This document shows, one piece after another, positions 9,419 through 17,176 of a stretch of DNA of 50,831 nt; position 1 is the stretch's first letter; every line of letters starts with the position of its first letter. The position numbers were made by a program, and so were the translations under genes. The notes below the pieces were generated by a model that worked only from the letters and a program-made list of their open reading frames with translations, had not been told where the DNA came from and searched no databases. Source of the DNA: Chloroflexota bacterium (lineage in GTDB: Bacteria; Chloroflexota; Anaerolineae; Anaerolineales; Villigracilaceae); NCBI GenBank assembly GCA_023459215.1, contig JAEWVF010000055.1:1-50831 (forward strand), in the 5' to 3' direction.

Positions 9419-12400
9419 CTAATAATCGGCGGCGCGGCAGACCTTGAACAGGGTCGACCACCAACCAGGATCAGGGCGATAACCCTCGCCTGGATAGCGG
9501 TAGACGGGCGTGTAGTAGCCAACATCGCCCCAACTCGCATCGCAAACCGGCGAGAATCCATCCACAAAAGCGCCATAGGAATCGTCGGGAGAGATAACTG
9601 TCTCGAAAACGCCGACACTATAATGCTCCGCGCCAGCATCGACGGTGGTCGAGATGCGTATCTCGAGATGCTGGTCGCCCATCAGGAAAAAGCGCTCCGA
9701 GGCGTAAGTCGGGTCCGTCTCAGGGCGGTCAAAGCCCCAACACTTATATTCGAAGGTTGAAAATCCGCTTACCTCGGGAGCATTCCAGCTAAAAAGCGCT
9801 TCTTCGCCCGCAGCGCCAGACAAGCTCGCCTCGAGGCGCGTATGAATGTCATTTTGCAAACCGACCACATAGCCGCTGGTGCAGCCGTTATGCCAGGTAA
9901 CCCAATATTGAATTGGCCCAGATACACGGTATTGGTTGTTATCTTCGTTGCTTTCGGTGATTCGGTTTTGAGGGTCGACCAGCACACGGTAACCGCGAGA
10001 CAGGGATTCCCGCTGCCCGGCAGCAAGGGGAATCACGAGCGCCAGGCTGCCGTAACGCCCAAGATGGACAGCCGGACGGGTGACAGACAGAGCGGTCGTT
10101 CCGGCAGTTTCGCCGGGGATATCGATACGCACATCGCGGCCAACCATTTCCTGTTCGCCGATGTTCTGGATGCTGACCACCAGGTTTGAACCCCCCGGAT
10201 CGTATTCGACGTTCGTAATCACCAGGTCTGGTTCTTCGGGGCAGAATACGCTCACAGGGCCAAGCACTCCCTCGGATTCGTATCGTTCAAGCATGGCATT
10301 ATTGGGGTCAAGAACGATACACACGTCCGGCGGATTAAAGCCGCTGACATACTCCATGGCGCGTGACTGGCCGGGCTCGAGCCTGAAATCGGCCAGCCGC
10401 TGGCCGTTGAGGCGGTTGCCTTCGCGGTCGGTGTACCAGAGCTCCAGGGGCTGGGTCGGCCAGGTGCCGCTGCCGGCATTGAAAATCTCATAGCGAATGG
10501 TGTTGGTCGCATCCTCGATGCGGTAGTTCCTGACGTTCAACTGGGGCAGCGCCGGGCCATCGCCGGGCGAACCAACCACACTGCCTGGGGCCGGTCCAAA
10601 GCGGACGGTGACCGCGCAGCGTTCATTGTCCGCGCGCAGGGTTTGCTCTTGCGCTGTATCCAGGTTGCCGTAGTGGTCTTGCAGGATAAACGATGCGCCA
10701 TCGCAAACCAGGTCATCGCAGCCAGGATCATCCGAATCGCGACAGCGACCGGTATCTTGATCCATCAGGCTAAAGCCGTATTGGAAGGCGCCGCCAGGTT
10801 CGATCTCAACCACCATATAGGGATTACCCGAAACGCGCCAGGATGAATCGGCAAATATCTCGCTGAAAGGGTAGAGATGGTTGTGCTCCAGGCCCAAAGC
10901 GTTATCGACCCAAGCATTACCATCATCGGGCGGGCGCGCGTCGATTGAGAACTGCTGTTCGTTGGCAAAAAAAGTGCCATAGACCGGGCCAACATCGCCG
11001 GTGCGGTCTTCGTAGCGGCCATCGCCGCCCAAGTCGAAGGTTTCGAGCGAGACAAAGGTGATTTCAATCCTTTTCTGGCATTGGTCGGGCGGGGTGACAA
11101 TGCTGACCGGCGGCGTCGCCAGCACCGATTCGGGGCCGTCAGGATACCCATAACGATAGGCCGAAACACTCAACTGGTATTCCTCGCCACAAGGCGGATG
11201 GAACCATTCGGGCGGGATGTCGCTTTGGCGCGCCTCGCTGTTGCGCACTGCCCATTGCAGGGTTCCATTCAGGTAAATGCGGAAGCCTTCGATTCCCGCT
11301 TCGTCAGGGCGTGGTTCGTAATCCCAATGCAGGGCGTAGCGCCGATCTTCGACCCACAGGTTGCTGGGAGCAGTCATGGAGGGGTCGATGAAAATCGGGA
11401 TGCCGCGCGGGGCGGAATCGGCGCGCCAGATGCGATACTGGATTTGGATGGAGGCACCCTCCCCGCCGCCGGCTTCCGTGCGCGTGACCCCGTCCCAGGC
11501 CTCGGGCGGAACCGCCAAAGCCAGGCTTCCGGCTGGAACTGCTTCGACGCCGCCCAGCACGCCGACGCATTCCATACTAAAGGGCAGGGGCTGGTTGCCC
11601 GACCAGGCAAAGAGTGGGGCGTTTGCGCCAGCGTAGTAGTTGCCCACGTTCCAGCCCGCATCGTCCAGGGTAAATGATTCGTCGGTCAATTGGTCAAAAT
11701 CAGCATCCGGGTACCAGCGCGGCAAGCTCTCGCCCACGCCAATGTAACAGTGCAGGGTATCGTAGGCTTGCGAGGTTTCCAGGCTGAGCACTTCCAGGCG
11801 CAGTTCAACCGGAACGCTGGAGGCCGGTTCGAAAATCTCGTAAACACCAAAGAACGTTCCCAGTTCGAAGAAACTGCCCGGTTCGGGCGCATCCGCTTCA
11901 GGCGGGACGGCATCTTCGTCCGCCGAAGGAATTTCCGGCGCTGCCGGCGGAGAGCCGCCATCTTCTGCATCTTCTGCATCGTCGGCAACGGTCAAGCTGT
12001 CGCCAGGAGCCAATTCGCCCGAATCGGCATCCGGGTTCAGCGCGGCAAGTTCCGCGGGCGTCAGGCCAGAGGTTGCGGCAATACTGTCGAACGTTTCGCC
12101 TTCCGCAACTACATGGCTGGGAACCTGCCCGCGTTCAGAAACTTCAACCGTAATGGCGGCCTGACCATCGACCCCATTGGCCGAGACAGCGCGCACCTGG
12201 ATGACATGCGGCCCGCCAGTGGTCGCCAGCCAGGGTTCGTTGAGCACAAATGGCGATTGCGCTCCATTTTCCCCTGCTGGCTGAACGGCAAAGAGCCGGT
12301 CGTCCAGCCACAATTCCATGCGGATCACGCCACGCGGTGAGCGGGCCGTAGCATGGATACTGACCGCCTCCCCGCTGAGAATCTGTTCATGGTTAACCGG

Positions 12401-12544
12401 GCTGTGAATCAGCACCAGTGGACGGGATTGGAGGCTGTTCTGGCGGGTAACCATGTAGGCGATTTGCCCGGTCAGAGCGCAGATTCCCAGCAAAACCAGG
12501 AGAAAAAGCGCAACAAACCAACGGGAGGTTACCTTGCTCTTCAT
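9419..12544 (-). CDS. Surface-anchored LysM/CARDB modular protein, copy 1
   Basis: 1041 aa. A signal-anchor helix (about residues 8-30) is followed by an Ig-like module (VLIHSPVNHEQILSG, ATARSPRGVIRMELW) and a LysM module at about 144-188 (EGETFDSIAATSG, ELAALNPD), which in this family binds peptidoglycan or related glycans. An acidic linker leads to a long exported region with Cys pairs, two fibronectin-like stretches, a conserved SLETFDLGGDG module, and a CARDB adhesion module at about 771-880 (PDLVITNVEYDPGGSN, SNEDNN). The last ~150 residues are not found in copy 2. The start at 12544 is preferred over 12556, which has no ribosome site. It is a paralogue of the gene at 12589-15165, 44 bases upstream. 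A wall-associated or adhesive role is inferred. Confidence 0.75.
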   Translation of the reverse strand: MKSKVTSRWFVALFLLVLLGICALTGQIAYMVTRQNSLQSRPLVLIHSPVNHEQILSGEAVSIHATARSPRGVIRMELWLDDRLFAVQPAGENGAQSPFVLNEPWLATTGGPHVIQVRAVSANGVDGQAAITVEVSERGQVPSHVVAEGETFDSIAATSGLTPAELAALNPDADSGELAPGDSLTVADDAEDAEDGGSPPAAPEIPSADEDAVPPEADAPEPGSFFELGTFFGVYEIFEPASSVPVELRLEVLSLETSQAYDTLHCYIGVGESLPRWYPDADFDQLTDESFTLDDAGWNVGNYYAGANAPLFAWSGNQPLPFSMECVGVLGGVEAVPAGSLALAVPPEAWDGVTRTEAGGGEGASIQIQYRIWRADSAPRGIPIFIDPSMTAPSNLWVEDRRYALHWDYEPRPDEAGIEGFRIYLNGTLQWAVRNSEARQSDIPPEWFHPPCGEEYQLSVSAYRYGYPDGPESVLATPPVSIVTPPDQCQKRIEITFVSLETFDLGGDGRYEDRTGDVGPVYGTFFANEQQFSIDARPPDDGNAWVDNALGLEHNHLYPFSEIFADSSWRVSGNPYMVVEIEPGGAFQYGFSLMDQDTGRCRDSDDPGCDDLVCDGASFILQDHYGNLDTAQEQTLRADNERCAVTVRFGPAPGSVVGSPGDGPALPQLNVRNYRIEDATNTIRYEIFNAGSGTWPTQPLELWYTDREGNRLNGQRLADFRLEPGQSRAMEYVSGFNPPDVCIVLDPNNAMLERYESEGVLGPVSVFCPEEPDLVITNVEYDPGGSNLVVSIQNIGEQEMVGRDVRIDIPGETAGTTALSVTRPAVHLGRYGSLALVIPLAAGQRESLSRGYRVLVDPQNRITESNEDNNQYRVSGPIQYWVTWHNGCTSGYVVGLQNDIHTRLEASLSGAAGEEALFSWNAPEVSGFSTFEYKCWGFDRPETDPTYASERFFLMGDQHLEIRISTTVDAGAEHYSVGVFETVISPDDSYGAFVDGFSPVCDASWGDVGYYTPVYRYPGEGYRPDPGWWSTLFKVCRAADY

Positions 12545-12588
12545 GGAATATCTCATTGATTACATCAAAATGCAACAATACGCGCCAG

Positions 12589-15165
12589 CTATTCGACCGT
12601 GTAGCTATTATTGGCAATGTCAGACTCATAACAGGATGTAAGTTCATCCCAAGGGTTTACCATCACGAGAAACCCAAGCCGCATTCGCGTTCGGTCATCA
12701 GCATCCAAATTCAATGTATATAAACGCGACTCGCCCGGTTCCATGTTTATGCTCGGCCCGCAAATCAGTTCCAACCGCCTGAGAGAACCTTCCAAGGCAT
12801 CAACCCGAATACAGAGGGGGTGATCCCATAGCCTTCCTTCGCCAATATTCTGAACCATGACCTCCAACGTCCCGATTTCAACTGAAAGGTCAACGCGCAC
12901 ATCAGAAATAGTCAGGTCAGGCAAGACCGGGCAAACCGGATAATGCGCGCTCAACTCGTGAACCGCATCATTCGGATCGAGAAGCACGCAGCCGTCAGAT
13001 GGACTGTGGACTTCCACATCCGTAAACCGGAGGATTCTCTCGCCAGCAACTTGAACAGAAAAGTCTGGCCAGGTCTGGGCGCTAATAATTTCGCCGCTGC
13101 GCGTTTGCAGCTCCACATCCAGGTCTTTCGACGGCCAGGCTGCCGAGCCAGTATTGTGAAGCCGCACTTGCACCTGATCATTCTGCCTGTCAACTCGTAT
13201 CTCTTCAACTCTGAGGTACGGCACCGGTTCAACGCCCTCCATCCCCGTGCCAACCGGGCTGCCCAAAGCGGGGCCATACGAAAAAGTAAGCTGGCAACGC
13301 CTATCTTCAGAAAGCAATAACTCATCTTCCTGCCACCTGTCGAAAAATGAAAAATTGCTATGCGTGGAAGTCGCCTCGCAAATCAAGTCGTCCGTTTTAT
13401 AATCATTATCCATAATATGGAAACCTACCTCGAGCACGCCATCCAGCGGAACATCTACGATGGTACGAACGGCTCCATCAAATCGCCAGACCGGATCGGT
13501 AGATATCTCGCTCAAGTCGTACAAGCTGTTATTGAACAAACCCAGCATCTGGCCAACCCCGCCCTGATTTAAGCCCGGATAATAAACATTGAAGCTGGTC
13601 CGCCATTCGTTGGCAAAAAAGTACCCATATGGCGGGCCAACATCCCCGTCGAGATCTCTATCTCCAGGGTCTCCATCACCCCCCAGATCGAAAGTCTCCA
13701 ACGAGTTAAAATGAACTTCTATTTGCCGGACACAGCCTTCAAGGGGAGTAAATATTTCAGCCGCAGCGGGATAAGATTCAGGCCCATCTGGAAAACCGAC
13801 CCGGAAAGCTTTCACTTCGAAGCGGTAACTGGCTCCGCACTGAGGATGAAACCATTCGCTGGGTAACCAGCTTTGACGCGCATCGGCGGGTTCCACCCAC
13901 TGCAAGGTATCGTTCAGGTAAATGCGAAATCCATCGATCGGTTCCTCCGGCGGGTTTCGCGTGCTATCAGGGTTGTAATCCCAGCGCAAGGCATTGTGCT
14001 CCGCATCCAGACGGGCATTGGTTGGCGAAGTCATGCTCGGGTCAAGGTAGATGGGAATACCATGCGAGGGAATCTCGTCACGCGAGACCCGGTACTCCAG
14101 GAAAAGATGACCATTCTCGCCATCCACTTCAACGCTACGGGTACTCCCCCAATCTGCCGGTGGAATGGATAACGCCACCATCCCAAGCTCGAGTGCGTCT
14201 GTGCCGCCGCCCGTAACCCCGACACAGGAAAAGTTCATTGGCAGAGGAATATTTTCAGGCCATGCAATAATTGGCGCAGAATTTCCCTCGAGGTAAGGTT
14301 CGGTGTCCCACTTACCGTCAGCAAGGAGAGCAAATGATTCGTCCGTTGTCTGATCCCCGTCAGAATCCGGGAACCAGATCGGGCGGCTATCGGCCAGGCT
14401 AACATAACAATGCAAACTATCGAAATCTGCGCCGGTTCTTAATTCCAAAACCTCCACGCGCAAGCCAATCCGTTCACCCGGCGGTGTAAACACATCCAGC
14501 AGGAACATCAAGTTTGCAAAAAACGGATTCTCGGAATTGGGCGCATCCCCTTCTGCGGCAGGAGGATCGTCCGCGTCAGGTGATTCTCCTGCCTGCGCGG
14601 CAAGCGAATCATCATCAGGAATAACCAACTCATCCCCCGGCGCGGCAGAGGCAAGGTCCGGGTTTAAAGCACTTAACTCTTCGGAGCTGACATCATGCTC
14701 CGCCGCAATCACATCTGCCGTTTCGCCATCCTGAACAATATGCGTTTGTTCTTTTTCCTCCCGGCTCTCAAATACATACAAATTTACGGATGCCTGACCA
14801 TCCACACCTCCAGATGAGATAGCCCGCACAATCAAAACATATGCTCCGGCTCTGGTTGGACGCCAGTGACTAGAGAGAGTCAGGGTGGCGGCATTCCCTT
14901 CACCAGAATCATGCGCATCGATAAGTTTGTTATCTATCCATAATTCGATACGCCGCAGGCCGCCATTCTCACGCGCCGTGGCATGCACAAGAACGCCATC
15001 ACCCACTGCTACCTGGTCATGGTTGATCGGAGAATGAATCAATACTAGCGGCCTTAAGTTGAAAGCGCGGGCGCGCGCATTGAAATAGAATAGTCCTGAG
15101 ATCAGGATACACAAACCAACAAGAAAAATCACCCCTAAAAAGGCATACAAGCGAATGCTTTTCAT
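12589..15165 (-). CDS. Surface-anchored LysM/CARDB modular protein, copy 2
   Basis: 858 aa, with the same domain order as its downstream neighbour: signal-anchor helix, Ig-like module (VLIHSPINHDQVAVG), LysM at about 140-182 (DGETADVIAAEHDVSSEE), acidic Pro/Glu linker, a conserved DSLHCYVSLADSRP segment, the SLETFDLGGDG module and C-terminal CARDB-like modules ending at SYTVE. The extra C-terminal domain of copy 1 is absent. GGAGG lies six bases before the ATG at 15165, a strong ribosome site that settles the start. Base composition is somewhat more AT-rich than copy 1, suggesting the two have diverged since duplication. Function is unknown; location outside the membrane and contact with cell-wall glycan are inferred from LysM. 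Confidence 0.75.
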   Translation of the reverse strand: MKSIRLYAFLGVIFLVGLCILISGLFYFNARARAFNLRPLVLIHSPINHDQVAVGDGVLVHATARENGGLRRIELWIDNKLIDAHDSGEGNAATLTLSSHWRPTRAGAYVLIVRAISSGGVDGQASVNLYVFESREEKEQTHIVQDGETADVIAAEHDVSSEELSALNPDLASAAPGDELVIPDDDSLAAQAGESPDADDPPAAEGDAPNSENPFFANLMFLLDVFTPPGERIGLRVEVLELRTGADFDSLHCYVSLADSRPIWFPDSDGDQTTDESFALLADGKWDTEPYLEGNSAPIIAWPENIPLPMNFSCVGVTGGGTDALELGMVALSIPPADWGSTRSVEVDGENGHLFLEYRVSRDEIPSHGIPIYLDPSMTSPTNARLDAEHNALRWDYNPDSTRNPPEEPIDGFRIYLNDTLQWVEPADARQSWLPSEWFHPQCGASYRFEVKAFRVGFPDGPESYPAAAEIFTPLEGCVRQIEVHFNSLETFDLGGDGDPGDRDLDGDVGPPYGYFFANEWRTSFNVYYPGLNQGGVGQMLGLFNNSLYDLSEISTDPVWRFDGAVRTIVDVPLDGVLEVGFHIMDNDYKTDDLICEATSTHSNFSFFDRWQEDELLLSEDRRCQLTFSYGPALGSPVGTGMEGVEPVPYLRVEEIRVDRQNDQVQVRLHNTGSAAWPSKDLDVELQTRSGEIISAQTWPDFSVQVAGERILRFTDVEVHSPSDGCVLLDPNDAVHELSAHYPVCPVLPDLTISDVRVDLSVEIGTLEVMVQNIGEGRLWDHPLCIRVDALEGSLRRLELICGPSINMEPGESRLYTLNLDADDRTRMRLGFLVMVNPWDELTSCYESDIANNSYTVE

Positions 15166-15214
15166 CAGCAGCCTCCACAAAAACCGGGCATAGCAATAGT
15201 TCAACGCTCCAGTT

Positions 15215-15246
15215 GCCGTCCCTTGCAGGACATTCCAAGGGACGGC
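15215..15246 (-). other. Perfect 11-bp stem-loop in an intercistronic gap
   Basis: Arms GCCGTCCCTTG and CAAGGGACGGC pair perfectly around a 10-base loop, 50 bases upstream of the copy-2 LysM gene and 52 bases downstream of the lipoprotein stop at 15298. No T-run follows on either strand, so it is not a classical terminator. It could be an RNA processing or stabilising hairpin that separates expression of the two cistrons, or a protein-binding palindrome. Confidence 0.55.
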
Positions 15247-15297
15247 GTCGATCAGGTGAGCATGAAACCGGGGCCAGATTCCTGTTTCCCGGCCTGG

Positions 15298-16662
15298 TCA
15301 ATTCAAGATAATTGAGAAGGTCGAAAATGCAGACCAGTTGCTATAGTTACCAGCGCCATCCTGGGCGCGCACCATCCAACGATAGATGCCTCCACATTGG
15401 ACGTTGACATCCACCTGCTTGCCAGTGACGGGGCCGTATCCGGCGACAGCTTCCCAGACACCCGGCTTGGTTTCAACTTCCAACTTGACGTAGTAACCGG
15501 AGATACCGCTGGGGTCGCTGACCGGGAGCCAGGCGAGGGTCTGGGTTGCCCGGCAGGAAAGCACCAGTCCGTTGGCGGGCACAACAGGACTCGGTACCGG
15601 CGGCGGGGTGGTGTCAGGGGGTGGCAGGGTCGGGGTGGGGGTCGGATCGTCAGGAGTCGGGGTTTCGCATACGCCCGATACCCCGATATCGACAGTATGC
15701 TTTTCCTGCCTGCCATCCAGATGATTAACCGTCAGGGTGTAGCGTTCATTTTTGCACAGGCACGCTTTGTGGGAGCCATCGAAAGGCTGTTCGATTCCGC
15801 CAAAGATGACGCTTTGAACGTTTTCGACATGCCATTGAATGGTTGTGCAGGTCCCGGCCTGGATTTGAGCCGGGTCTGCCCAAAATTGAACAAGCTGCTG
15901 AGGCGTGGGCGTGTTTGTAGGGATTATTGTAGCGGTTGGGGTAATTTCCGGTTCGGCAACACAGAAGCTCCACGCATCGGAGGCTGGCCCATATTCATCC
16001 GGGACATAGGCCTGCACCCGCCAGTAATAACATCCGCCCGCCCGAAGCGGCCAGGAACGGCTGGTCTCGTTATTATCCAGGGTAGCAAAACCAAAACGAA
16101 CGTCAGAAAATGATTCGTCCGTGGAAATATCAATTCCATAACTGTGTGGAAGGCAAGGTTCTTCGTTCGGGTAGGCCCAGGCCAGCACCGGATTGGGTTC
16201 AACCGTCGCGCCGTTGGCAGGTGAAACAAGCAGTGGAGCCACCAGTTCGTCAGCCGCACAGAACCGTAGAGCGTCATCCAACAGCTCTTCAAAAAAAACG
16301 CGCGCGCTATCCGGTTCGCTGGCAGTCCCGCCTGCGCCAAAAGCAATCGCCTGGATGGTATAGTCGCCGTAGTCTGGAGGAGTCCATTCGTAATGGAAGG
16401 AAGCCAGGTCGCCATCCGCGGGAGGCGACTCGATGGTGGTAAGGAGCGTGCCGTTGGCCCAAAGCTCCACGCGGCTGACCCCTCCAGGTGAGGTGGCATG
16501 TCCATCGATATTAATCGTTTGAATGCCGCTGGCAAACAAACCATCCAGTGGCACATCGATCCAGACGAGCGTTCCCCCTCCAGGCACACCCCCACAGGCG
16601 CTAAACAGGGTAGCGGCCAGCGCCAGGGTTAACAATAGTTGCGGCCATTTTTTTGCTTTCAT
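15298..16662 (-). CDS. Multidomain lipoprotein with Ig/fibronectin-like modules
   Basis: 454 aa from the start at 16662, which has AAGGAG seven bases upstream; a second ATG directly before it (16665) is possible. The lipobox is LFSAC. Modules in order: an Ig-like domain (WIDVPLDGLFASGIQ, SPGGVSRVELWANG) homologous to the first module of the two LysM proteins, a fibronectin-like domain with LLVSPANGATVEPNP, a Thr/Pro linker, a short module with QFWADPAQIQAGTC and paired Cys, a second Thr/Pro linker, and a final fibronectin-like domain ending in YSNWSAFSTFSI. Such chains typically present binding modules away from the cell. It is upstream of the LysM genes in the same direction and shares their first module, so it probably belongs to the same surface assembly. 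No catalytic motif is seen. Confidence 0.75.
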   Translation of the reverse strand: MKAKKWPQLLLTLALAATLFSACGGVPGGGTLVWIDVPLDGLFASGIQTINIDGHATSPGGVSRVELWANGTLLTTIESPPADGDLASFHYEWTPPDYGDYTIQAIAFGAGGTASEPDSARVFFEELLDDALRFCAADELVAPLLVSPANGATVEPNPVLAWAYPNEEPCLPHSYGIDISTDESFSDVRFGFATLDNNETSRSWPLRAGGCYYWRVQAYVPDEYGPASDAWSFCVAEPEITPTATIIPTNTPTPQQLVQFWADPAQIQAGTCTTIQWHVENVQSVIFGGIEQPFDGSHKACLCKNERYTLTVNHLDGRQEKHTVDIGVSGVCETPTPDDPTPTPTLPPPDTTPPPVPSPVVPANGLVLSCRATQTLAWLPVSDPSGISGYYVKLEVETKPGVWEAVAGYGPVTGKQVDVNVQCGGIYRWMVRAQDGAGNYSNWSAFSTFSIILN

Positions 16663-16681
16663 CATATATCTCCTTGGAAAC

Positions 16682-17056
16682 TCAAGCTGAATCATCGGGC
16701 TTTTCAGCCCATTTTCTAACAACGCTCAAATCCAACTCATCTTTCGGTATAAATGCTTCCGCGCCAATCTCCTGCGCCGATTCTTGCAGCAACCGGGCAC
16801 TATCGTGATGTGCGCTCACCAAGATTACGCGCAAGTTTTTTGCCAGAGCTTTAAGCTTTGGCGCGCCAACCACACCACTCTCGCCAGGCAGCATCACATC
16901 GATAATGGCAAGATCCGGTTTTAGAGCGCACACCAACTTTTCGGCAGCAGGGATATCGCCGGCCGCACCAACAACGATCAAACCGGCGCGAGACAACAAT
17001 TGGCACAGATGGTAGCGAAATGAAGGCTGATCGTCGACAATCAAGACGCGAGTCAC
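16682..17056 (-). CDS. Receiver-only response regulator
   Basis: 124 aa forming a single CheY-like receiver: acidic pair Asp8-Asp9 (VLIVDDQPS), phosphoacceptor Asp53 in AIIDVMLPG, a Ser in VILVSAH and a Lys in IPKDEL. There is no output domain, so it acts by protein contact or as a phosphate sink. The start codon is GTG at 17056, with AGGA about 11 bases upstream. It lies between the histidine kinase gene (17177-19357) and the surface lipoprotein gene, 19 bases from the latter. A terminator-like hairpin lies just upstream, so its expression may be uncoupled from the kinase. Partner kinase is inferred from position. Confidence 0.85.
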   Translation of the reverse strand: MTRVLIVDDQPSFRYHLCQLLSRAGLIVVGAAGDIPAAEKLVCALKPDLAIIDVMLPGESGVVGAPKLKALAKNLRVILVSAHHDSARLLQESAQEIGAEAFIPKDELDLSVVRKWAEKPDDSA

Positions 17057-17081
17057 GGGGCGGGGAATCCTTCCTGAGAAT

Positions 17082-17108
17082 AAAAAAATCCTGCTTCAAG
17101 AGCAGGAT
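17082..17108 (-). terminator. Rho-independent terminator or attenuator after the histidine kinase
   Basis: Stem ATCCTGCT / AGCAGGAT (eight pairs) with a five-base loop is followed on the minus strand by seven T. It lies 69 bases past the kinase stop and only 26 bases before the GTG of the receiver gene, so it must either end the kinase transcript or act as an attenuator controlling read-through into the surface-protein genes. Confidence 0.75.
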
Positions 17109-17140
17109 AGTCCGTTCGGCTGCGGATGTCATCGAGGCCC

Positions 17141-17168
17141 GGTACCGGTTTGGTACCGATTCGGTACC
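17141..17168. repeat. Three GGTACC palindromes at exact 11-bp spacing
   Basis: GGTACC occurs at 17141, 17152 and 17163, separated by five-base spacers (GGTTT-side and GATTC-side). The 11-base period places all three on one face of the helix. The array lies between the kinase stop codon (17177) and the terminator-like hairpin, upstream of the receiver and surface-protein genes. This could be an operator for a multimeric regulator; nothing in the sequence names it. Confidence 0.6.
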
Positions 17169-17176
17169 AGGGGCAA

